Below, in pieces: positions 1-10,800 of a DNA stretch of 21,843 bases. Location of the stretch: positions 1 through 21,843 of the forward strand of contig LWCA01000621.1 in NCBI GenBank assembly GCA_001642005.1, given 5' to 3'. This stretch comes from Intoshia linei. Taxonomy: Eukaryota > Orthonectida > Rhopaluridae. A program made the translations under genes and the position numbers. The notes under the pieces were generated by a model. The model was not told the DNA's origin. It saw only the letters and a list, made by a program, of their open reading frames with translations, and did not search any database. Each line of letters starts with the position of its first letter. Positions within the stretch are counted from its first letter, which is position 1.

Positions 1-260
1 GATAAAAAAATTAATAGAATTAAGTGACTATTTTTTAAATTATTAATGTTTTTATAGTTTGCATAATAACTTAAAACGCAGTGTAAATGTTATTCTAGTT
101 AATCTAAAAAAAAATTAATTTCAAAAATCTACATGTATATAGTCCTAGTCAAATATAACACAAATATGAAAAGAAAAATCTTTGCGTTACAACTTATGAA
201 ATTGTTAACAGAATTGAATACTATTGAACGAAATGAAGCGGAATATATGAAAAATCCTAG
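1..260. other. Left edge, nothing supported
   Basis: AT-rich sequence with no frame, repeat match or RNA gene that I could support. No ShK-like cysteine pattern is visible on the minus strand. Confidence 0.5.
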
Positions 261-600
261 CTTATATAATATGCTACGCGATTTTTGTTTGTGTGGGTGT
301 GTGTGATCAGATTTATTTAAATAACTACCCGACTTAGAATTTTATAAAGTCCACATTTCAATTACAGTTTTTTTCGTAGGTGTTCGCAAACTTAATTTCA
401 ACTTCCGAAACTCACATCTTACGGTTCAAAAACCCCAATTGTCCTTTTTTTTAAAAATAAAACATCATGGAGAATTTAAAAAATATATACGCTGATACGC
501 ATTTTAAAATCATTAACATTATCATAAATTTAAATTCATTAAATCTTCAGGGCCAAAACCACAAATAACCTTCTTTTTTAATTAAAACAGCCCTAATTTA
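261..600 (-). repeat. Repeat family R, copy a
   Basis: In reverse orientation this matches 9798-10230. Shared blocks include CGCGTAGCATATTATATAAG at the end, a CA-rich run, an AATTGGGGTTTTTGA block, ATGCGTATCAGCGTATA and a GGTTTTGGCCCTGAAGAT block. It lies beyond the last visible exon of the protease gene. Confidence 0.8.
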
Positions 601-780
601 AATGTATCTATTCTAAGCTTAAATTTAAATTTATAATTTTAAAATCCAATTTTAAAATTACTCTTATAAATGGTCAAATCTGCTAACTTATATCCAGTTC
701 ATATTATGTATTGCATAAAATTTAAATATAAAATAGCAATAATTCGAGAAATTAAATCGTTAATAAAATCCAAAAAATTA

Positions 781-908
781 AGCTAGAAACAAATTTAAAA
801 AAATGAACTGTATAAATAAATATAGAGAACAATATTATAAAGTCAGTACCACGTTTAAAAGCTCAAACGCCAATTTCCGGTTAAATAAAGTTCAGTTTTA
901 ATTTCTCC
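781..908 (+). repeat. Repeat S, copy 1
   Basis: A roughly 130-bp unit: AGCTAGAAACAAATTTAAAA, then ACTGTATAAATAAA, a GAGAACAATATTATAAAG block, ACCACGTTTAAAAGCTC, AAACGCCAATTT and AAAGTTCAGTTTTAATTTCT. Two more copies occur in the same orientation at 2060-2186 and 18041-18170. No terminal repeats are visible. Confidence 0.8.
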
Positions 909-1149
909 GAATTTCAGATTTTCAACATAAATATATTTTTAGTAAAATAAAAATGTGCCCTCATCAAAGCTATATAATGTTTATACATAGTACATAACAC
1001 TCAATTTAGTTTACAAATATATTAATGGGATAACACACACAGACAAACAAAGCATATTATATAATTGAAAATATATTTATAACGATTTTTTAAGATTGTT
1101 CTGTTTTTATTTATTTTTATCATTAAAATTATTTATGGTTTGGAGATAA

Positions 1150-1420
1150 CATTATAAGCTACAATTTTTTTTTAAATTCTGGAAAAAATTTCATTTTTTA
1201 AAAAATGAATATCAGAGTTTTTATATTGAAAATAAACTTTTCTCAGGTTGTGATTTATTATAATGCTTACTTTGATTATTATATGACACTGAAATATAAA
1301 TATAAACACGTCCTGAGAAAAACTGTATTAGATATTGGAATTTTAAATTTTTTAAATTCTGTGACAGTCAATTTTTTAAATAAACGATAACACACAGATA
1401 GACATTCAATATTATATAAG
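1150..1420 (+). repeat. R-related repeat, divergent subfamily
   Basis: This shares TTTTTTAAATTCT module starts and the end pattern (CAATTTTTTAAATAAACG, then ACACACAG) with 11128-11345 in reverse orientation, and more weakly with the last module of R. The open frame at 1205-1390 comes from this repeat and its last residues (NFLNKR) recur in the open frame at 11146. I do not call either a gene. Confidence 0.55.
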
Positions 1421-1774
1421 GAAGTGATAATTATAATCTAAATGGTGGACGTCTAACAATGTCTGTTATAGTCATTGCTACATGTACTATTTGGGTGATC
1501 AATGAATCAATTATTGTTAGTGAAAATATATGTCATAAATAAATTTTCATTATTCTTTAGTTGTAAGGCTTTTATTGCATCGTAAAATATTTATAGCTTA
1601 TACTTTATGTTATACCGAGAAAAAAGTTGTTAAAATCACCCATCTGGTAATTCTCGTTATATTTTTTGCTCGGTAGTTCATGGGTTAAGGTTATTTTATG
1701 TCGATTAATATGAATCGATAAATTTATATTGATAATGATAGATTGCCAACACTAATTGCAATTGAGTATATTAC

Positions 1775-1891
1775 CAGGTGTGGATATTGATGGTTTAGTT
1801 TTCTGTGTAATCGATGTTTTTTGTTGAATAGTTGTTTCTTGAGGTGTAGTATTTGTTGATATGTCAGTAGTCGTTGATATTGTAATTTCTT
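1775..1891 (-). CDS. Thr-rich linker exon, last visible exon
   Basis: This is a 117-bp exon encoding 38 residues, phase 1-1, with acceptor AG at 1893-1892 and donor GTAATA from 1774. It begins EITISTTTDISTNTTPQ and ends KPSISTP. NTT is a possible N-glycosylation site. As it ends with a phase-1 donor, the gene should continue, by analogy with a further ShK exon. No ShK-like cysteine pattern was found on this strand between 1774 and 1, so the next exon is probably outside the window. Confidence 0.82.
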
Positions 1892-4800
1892 CTAATTATA
1901 TATAAATTAAAATTTAAAAAATTAAATAAAGTAAATTAAAGAAATTAAGTCCTATTGAATATACAATTTAATATACAATTAACAATTTAATTTCTCAAAT
2001 TGTGGCTATTTACTTTATTTAAATTGTATTCAAACAAAAAATATTATCAAAAAAAATTGAGCTAGAAACAAATTTATAAAAATAAACTGTATAACTAAAC
2101 ATTGAGAACAATATTATGAAGTTTGTATCACGTTTAAAATGTCGAACGCCAATTTCTATTAAAATAAAGTTCAATTTTAATTTTTTAATACAGCCTGACC
2201 CCAGTTTGGGGCGCACCTTGGCAGCGGGCACCCTCGATTTTTGGGGAACTTTATTTTTTTACAAAAATTTTAAATCAACATGGTAAACGATAAATTAAAT
2301 TATGACACAAAATTGGAAATAGCTATTAAAAGATAAAAAGTTACATTTGTTTTTATCTTATATTATGTAAATATTAAGTTGTTATTGTCTTGTCTCAATA
2401 TTCATGCGTTTATCAAATTTTCAATTCTATTTATATTTTTTTTAATACAATAGTACTATAAAAATCTATTTTTAAAATAAATGCTTAATTTTTTGTGATA
2501 TACCCCATCAACGAATCTTTATCAACTTTCTTTACTATGATTAAATACTGTCATCGTTCAATTAATTTAATACATAATAGAATCTTATCATTACCCTCAG
2601 TTTTTGGGGCACTTTTCAAAAACGGTGCCCTAACACAGGTTTATACTGTATATAGTATATATAAAGAAAACTTTAAATGATCAGGCTAACTTCACCCTTA
2701 TGAGTTGGCTGAAAATATTTTATAATAGTTATTATTTTAGTAATACTATAAATTTAAGCCCCAAGGATATTTTTTTTAAATACCCATGAGACACCTTAAT
2801 GTACATAGTGTAATATGTTACCTGTCAGAAGAATGGCGCCAAATAATTTGAAAATGAAATTTATTTAAAAAAATTAATAATAATAGAAACAATAATAGTT
2901 TCATTTTCAGTATAATATACTATCGAATCGTAATTTCTAGGCCTTGAGAAAATTATTAATTCATTAACATAAAATTTTAATCGTAATTTAAAATAGCGTC
3001 ATGTATATTTCCATCTGATCCGCGGATTTTTTTTAGTTATTCCGACCCCCATGTCAAAAAGTTTGGTGGCCACTGGCAAAAATAATTAAAATTGTTCTTG
3101 AATTTAAAATTTTAAAATGTATGAGGTAAAATAGTTTTTTTTGCAGGTGATGTTCATATCACAGTTTTATTTTTCGAATCTTAATTCTTCAGTATTATAA
3201 ACCCAACTTGGTCTTTTTTTAAAAATAAGTGTAAACATTTCTTCTAAACATTTTATTTCTGCCTAAATTTCAAAATTGAGGTCAATGTTATAGATCAATA
3301 ATAAAAAATAAAAATTGAATCACAATATTAATTTTCTTAAAAATTGCATATTATGTGTATAGATATTTAAGATAATTTAATTTAATTATTTAAATGATAT
3401 ATAATCATTTAGAATCGCACATAAATACTGAGACGTAATTTTTAATCAAATTAAAAAAAAATTCGTTTGAAAAACCTAATACATATATAATTCCATACCA
3501 CAAAATCGACAAGTATATTTACAATATTGATGCATAGTTGATTTCATTTTTGGTTCATCACAGTATGTTCTGTATGAACCACATTGGTCGGATATGTCTT
3601 GGCAATCTAGTAATCATGTTATAACACATTTATATTAAAAAAACGTTATTATTATTAAATGATTTATTACGTAATAAGTAATACTATTTTTATATAATTC
3701 GATAATGCGAAGCTTTATAACACATGTCAATATATACGATATAAATTATATTAGTTTTACCTGATATTACAGTAGACGTTTCATGTGTATTATGTTGACT
3801 AGTTGGTTTTTCCTGGTCTGTCGTTTTCGTTGTATGTGAAGTTGAGGTTCGACTGACTTTATCTAATATATAGATTAGGATAGTGAGATATAACAGGTTC
3901 GCCGAAAAATATTGAAAAATTGTAAAATTTAATAAACAGACTAAGCTTAAAATATGTATACATAATATAAGCCTATACTTATATACGTTCTATATATATT
4001 ACTTCTGAATAATGACTGAAATTCCAAACGGACGGTAACATATATACTAGGTCCTAGTAACTATGGTGAATCACTATACAATCAAATAAAAACTATTTTT
4101 GAATATAAGTCCCATTTCATTTGTAAATCAGTTCTAGCATCATTTTTTTTTAAATTTTGAACTTATTCCCCTGCCTCGGCTTCAACAATTTTTATATTTT
4201 ATTTTAAAAATAAAGTCTAATTTAAATAAATAAGTTTAGTTTATATTTTATTAATAATGTTAATACTAGAAAGTATAGTATACTAATTACAATTATCAAC
4301 TCAATTTTATCGCAGGTATTTAATATATTACTTATTTATATCTGGATTTATTTATTATGTCACCAAATATATCTAAAAAAATTTACGAAATTTAAAAGCA
4401 TATGGAAATGAAATTGATAAATGAAATTATTTGTTACGCGTACCTACTTATTCACTAATATTGGAAAGATACCACACTATTCAAAAACAATCAAATTCAA
4501 CAGATAAAACTGAGAGACAGATTTGTTATATTGTGGCATCTGAACTACATTCAATTTGGTTGAAATTATCTTTAGGTCCTATTGAAAAGGGAGTCGTTAC
4601 ATTGAAAATTAATAAATTTGTAGAAGATTTTAAAAAATATCAGAAAAGAAAGAATAACGTTAAATTTGAAAAAAATATTGAAACAACTACGATAGCATCA
4701 TTGATATTTGAAAATTGATATGTCTTTGGACCACCAAAGATGATACAGACGTATATGGGTACTCTATTCGAATGTGCAATTATTAAAGAACTATGTAATA

Positions 4801-7800
4801 TATTTAATATAAAAAAAAGAGTTACAAAGCCGTATGTTCATGAAGAAATCGGTAAAGTCGAACGCTTAAAAAGAACTTTACAAGTAAAATTACGAATAAA
4901 ATGTAAAAATAATTTCGAACCATGGGGTGATCAAAGTGCGAATATCATATTCTCAATCCGAATTACGTCGAGTAGATCGACTAACCTATCTCCTCTCGAA
5001 ATATTATACGGAACTACCTATATGTTTACCTGTAGTACTGAAAGAAAGAAAACACCAGAGAAAATCGTTAAAAATCTTTCTAACTATAGGAAAGCGTATA
5101 TGTCTAAGATGAAAAAGAATCATGATAAGATAATGCAAAAAAGTAAATCTCATCATCATTAACCAAATGTACCTATTAAATCAAAAAACCAAACCATTTA
5201 TTGGGAAAAAAAGACCCGTTAAAATTCCCACTCAATATAATGATTATGAGTTGAATATCATCAATAATATCAATTCAAAATCTCCACCCACATTAACTGA
5301 CTATGATCAAGAACGTCTAAAATCATTAGATAAATATATTTATTTGCAATAAGAGGCCAATCAGCGTTAGGCTATTATGAAATCGTTGGAAATTGAACAT
5401 CAATTATTTTCTACGTGAATGTTTCTTCCTTTCAAACCACTCTAATTCTAGAAAGAGAGATGTAGTATCTATGAAACTTTCTTAAATATCACTTGTACTT
5501 TACTTTAATTGAATCGTAAATTTAACTTAATTTAATAAAAGTTTTACTGTTTAAATGTCTCTTAATATTCTTACAGAATCACAATACCATGTTGTTTTTT
5601 TTAAATTGTATGATCAATATTTCAATTTTCAATTTTAATCGAAATAGTTGAAAAATATTGGTTGATAATATATTAAAAATTATTTTTCACCGGGAATGCG
5701 TAGATTTCTCGGTTTGACATTTTGTATTTATATCAACTGGAATAAGCTGTATCATAATAATCTTTTTTTTTTCTTGTCGAAAACTTAATTATTTTACATT
5801 TTTTATTTTAATAAAATAGATTCAACATAAAAAAATATTAATAAAAATATGTACTATAGTGTTGTTTTGACCGTGAAGGCGTCAATTATTCAGATATAAT
5901 TTTTTGTGTGTTAAAAGGATACAACTGTATCACCTGTAATTTATGAAGTATGAAGTAAATAACTATCTATCTGAATTGTTATATAATTATTCTTAGTCTT
6001 ATAATTAGTTTATATATATATTTAATTCAATTAAATCTAACCCGTGTTAGATGTTGACGTGTGAGTGTTGCCATATGTACTACTTGGTGTCTCCTGAATG
6101 GTTGTTTGATGTTCTGTATAAGTTTTACAAATATATATAGAAAAATATATCTAATAATGATTAAATTACCACAAAATCCACATTTCATAGGACAGTAAGT
6201 TTTCATAGTTTCAATCATTCGTTCAATTTTACAATATTTTTCATACTCATGACATTTGTCAGATCGGTCAACACAATCTTGAATTAATTAAATAATATCA
6301 ATGAAAAATAATATTTTCAAATTAAATAATTGAATTGTTAAGCTAATTTTATTAAAAAAAATATGTTACTTGGATCAGTATTATCAGTGGTTGTGGTACT
6401 GCTACTATTATGATCGGACGTCATTGTACCTTTTAAGTAACATAATTGTATAATAAACTATATACGTTAGTATGACCACAGAAAATAAGTACAAACAAAG
6501 GTATTTATTTGATGTTAACTTTCAAGTCAAAATTACCAATCTATATTCACAAAAAAAAATTATTTAACTTAAAATGTATTCCAAATTCAAACGAAACATT
6601 GATTATACTTATTTTTTTGGTCAAACTAAATTAGTATTAATACAATAATATTTATATTACTATTATCAATTATTCAACTTCGGATGGATACCTAACTATC
6701 ATATAATATCATACCTAATCTATATAATTCATTCCTTCGGATCAATTTTCATTGCTACGCAATTTTTAAATTTCAAATTCTCATTTTCAAAAAAATTTGA
6801 ATAAAATTTAATAGAAACTACAACAACGAAACTTAAAGTCATACAACTTTGTTAATATCATTTTTATATTTATTAAAATCCATTGCAATATTGGTAAAAT
6901 TCGAGTGAAATATGTTTATAAAGTCAAGACTCGGTTAATTATTGATACATAATTGGTATATATTAAATTGGTACTAAATATATATCATCACATTGAAAAT
7001 GACAAAATATGTTTTTATAATATTTTTTCTGGAATTTATGCTATTTATGACAATTTTTAGGATTTGACTGTTTTTACTTTATTTTTAATATTATACACAC
7101 ATTCTGTCGAATAAATTAAAAAAATAAAATGAAAATTGTTTTTAAAATTTTAACAAAAAAATTAAGATGAAATAATTCACATTAAAGTAAAAAGTAATGT
7201 GATATGATGGTTCCACCTGAAAAAGTTTTGTGAACCACTACTTTAAATGATTGATAATAGTGAATAGTAAGATTTTTAAGTTAGATTTTCAACGTGAATT
7301 TATTTTTATACATTCAACAATTGTTATTTAAATAAATAACATTTATTTTAATTTGTATACTAAATTTTATAAATTTTTATTTGTATATACATATCAATTT
7401 CAAATTCTTTATATATGGCACACAAAACAAGATTCAAATAATGCTAGGATTAGGTTTAATAGCTTAATTTATAATTTACTTGGTGAATATTATTATTCAT
7501 AACCACTATTTATATTGTAAAAAGAAAATATTTTAATATTAATTACATTAGATTAAATTTAAACTGTTAAACCATAATATCCGCCTAATTTAATATATTA
7601 ATCATTACTAATTATTGGAGATGTATATGTTGAACGAAGATACGTTAAAGTAGACGTAAAGCTGGAATGAGTGTTTCCAATACTGTTTGTACTTGTTGGT
7701 ATTGTACCAGTGAAATCATTTGTCGTCAATGGTGAAGTTGTACTTGTACGATATGTGGTAATAGGACTCGTATAATATTTAGATGTAGTTAAAGTTGGCG

Positions 7801-10800
7801 TTGTGGTTGACGATGCATCTGTATTTGTAACCATATTGGCTTAATTAATACATTTAAATAAATTAAGAAATAATATATAACAATAATTAAATTTATATTT
7901 TATTAAAATAGTAGTATATTAGTATAATATTTTAAAGATGTTTCTAATTTTATAATAATATTAATGTGTTTTTTAATGGTATCATTACTAAAATTGTCGG
8001 ATAAATAAAATCCCTTTTCGTGGCATGCTTTGCAACATCTCGTCGAAAAATCTTTTGTAAAACAAATAAACTGTTTCGCTTTAACAAGATTGTCGCAGTT
8101 ATCATAATAATTTTCACAATCTCAATTATTATTTATAAAATATTAATGATATTTTATAATAATAAAAATAATAAATACCTATTGGGACAGTTCTATCATT
8201 ATTAAAAAATAGACGTTCTTTACATGATAATGAAATAGTAACTATTGTATATATTATAAAATAAATAAGAGATATGACTATTCAACTCAATCCGGTTAAA
8301 TAATTATCCCAATGTTTATGAAATTGTAAAATGCAGCCTAGGTGTTTATTTAATATTTAACTACTTTTCTACATAATGGTATAATGTGGCGACCGCATAT
8401 CAGAGAATCAACAAAGCTTAGTGCTTAAATGGTGTATATTGGTGAAATAGATGCATCAAAATTTTATATTCAAAAACTTTAATCGATGAGAGTTAAACGA
8501 AAGAAAATTAAAAATAAAGATTATATTGTTTTAGTATAAATTTCAATTTAGCTTTATAATCATAGATTTTTTAAAAATAGAATCGTAATTAGTGATTATT
8601 ATTAGAACACAATATTAAACATATACTAAAAAATTGATATATTTTTTCGTTCTTCCAATAATAATCCAATAAATCTTAGAAATCGTGAAGGCATAAAATT
8701 AAAAACCAAACTACAATTAAAATTGCATCCTCTTTCAACTTTGGACAATCAGCCAGAGGGTGTATTCAATCGAAAAAAAATAAGTTTATTGAGAAAGTAA
8801 GGTACTACTAAAAAAACAAACAAAAATGTACTCATTTTAATAATTTAAAAACTAAACTTTCAACATTTTTACTATAATTAAATTAAAAAATTCATTTTTG
8901 TACGAAATATTAACGATTTTTGCACAATGTGCATTGCACCTAGTTACATTTTACAATTGATGATTATATTAGAAATGATATAATTGATCATTTTTCAGTT
9001 TTGCGCACAATTATAAATTGGATAAATCAATACAATCACAAATTCATAAAACATTACATTTTGGTCTATATTTTTCATTTATTTCTACACATTCCGCATG
9101 TATGCACCACTATTTAAGTATATATATTTAATTTATGGGCAATTCCATGTGAAAACGATAAATGGTAGTAACCTGACACCTTCAATTTAGATAAAAATTT
9201 GTATAAACGATGACTAGGGCACTTAATTGCACAAGTGAAAATTTTATAGGTGTAACGGTTGATATGGTGAAGTTATTTATGAATAATCTACAATTTAATG
9301 AAAAAATTAAACATGCATATTTTAAAGTTTATATGATTAGACAAAATTAAATATAAAATGAACTATAGATAGGGTACATATGTAATAATATGTCTACATT
9401 CATATTAAATTGATTTTTCAAACATATTAATAATTAATATTTAATTAACATTATTAAAATTAAATTATCTGTAATTTTCGATCTGGATCATGATAAATAC
9501 AATTTCCTGTATTACAGTAAAGCTAGTATTGTCAACAATGTATATTAAAAATTAGGAGGGTAATTTGCTTAGTTTTTACACTTCACCTTTTATAACATAA
9601 CTCGGTTGACAGTTATGTACTACGTACAAACATGACCTATCTCTGCCGAGGGAACATTTTTATTATACTTAAAAAATAAATTTACGTTGAAAATCTAATT
9701 TAAAAATTCTACTATTTACTATTATCAATCTTTTAAAAGATTGGTTCTCAAATTAGTTTATAATATATAATATTAAAATATGTAAATACTAAAATGTTTT
9801 TATGACCGTGAAGTCATCACTTATTCAGATTGAAATTTTTTGTGTGTGTTAACTGGATACAACTGTACCACTTGTAAATTTTTTTAAATTCTAGGGCTGT
9901 TTTCATTAAAAAAAAAATGTAATTTGTGGTTTTGGCCCTGAAGATATAATTTTTTTAAATTTAAATTTACGATAATGTTTATGATTATAAAATGCGTATC
10001 AGCGTATATATTTTTTTAAATTCTCCAGCTCGTTTGATTTTCAACAATAAGGACAATTGGGGTTTGACCGGTAAGATGTGAGTTTGGGAGGTTGAAATTT
10101 ATCTTATTATATGTCATGGAAAAAACTGTAATTAAAATGTGACTTTATATAATTCTAAAACTGGTAGTTATTTCAATAAAGTGGAACACACACACTCAAA
10201 CAAATATCGCGTAGCATATTATATAAGTAAAGATTATTATATAAAATTGTATATTATTTTATGATATCATAGTAAAACTTGAAATCTATTTTGAAATCCA
10301 TATTAAGAATTAACCTTTTTATGCCACTAATTAATGAAATAATTAAAAATTTGTATTTTTTAAAAATGACTATGTTCTTATAGCGTGAATGTATATTTCA
10401 CTGTAAAGATATTAATATTTTAATTTCTCATATAGCCGTATAAGATAAATACATTTTTTCATACAATATATCAATGTTTTAATATATCGTCAAAATCAAA
10501 AAGGGTCAGGATACTAATTTTATAAAACTTTTTCGTTTTCAGCTGGCATTGCTCTTATATTATTTTTAATGATATATCAGAAACTATTAACTATATATCC
10601 TATCGATAGGCCAATAATATTAATTCGATTATGGATTAATTTCATGGAACTGTGAATATCCTGTTGATAATCCTGTTACTGATAATTTATTATTAATATT
10701 CTTAACTTAGTTTAAGATTTTTTCACATCCTGTTGGCATATTATTTTACCTTGTTTACAAAAAACGTTTGTAAACAAAAATTAAATATTTTGATTTAGAT

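Larger units (their letters stand above)
1892..3498 (-). other. Protease intron (1.6 kb)
   Basis: This intron lies between the exons at 3499-3606 and 1775-1891. It holds repeat S copy 2, two GC-rich patches and a weak R fragment. The plus-strand open frame 2495-2680 has no recognisable content. Confidence 0.7.

Noticed and set aside
1205-1390. Plus-strand open frame of 61 codons
   Set aside because: It lies inside an R-related repeat; the related copy at 11128-11345 is open on the other strand only by chance. No recognisable domain.
2019-2231. Minus-strand open frame of 70 codons
   Set aside because: Composed of repeat S copy 2 plus the GC-rich patch. The other S copies are not open in this frame.
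2495-2680. Plus-strand open frame of 61 codons
   Set aside because: Low-complexity, no motif, inside a protease intron.
4927-5112. Second frame over the integrase fossil
   Set aside because: Shadow of the real frame, which carries the integrase motifs.
6027-6218. Minus-strand open frame starting at an internal Met of the ShK exon
   Set aside because: It reads through a 56-bp intron and mixes exon and intron sequence. The Met is inside the ShK domain, not a start.
8020-8205. Plus-strand open frame of 61 codons
   Set aside because: Antisense to the PLAC/ShK-like exon; hydrophobic only because of AT-rich codons.
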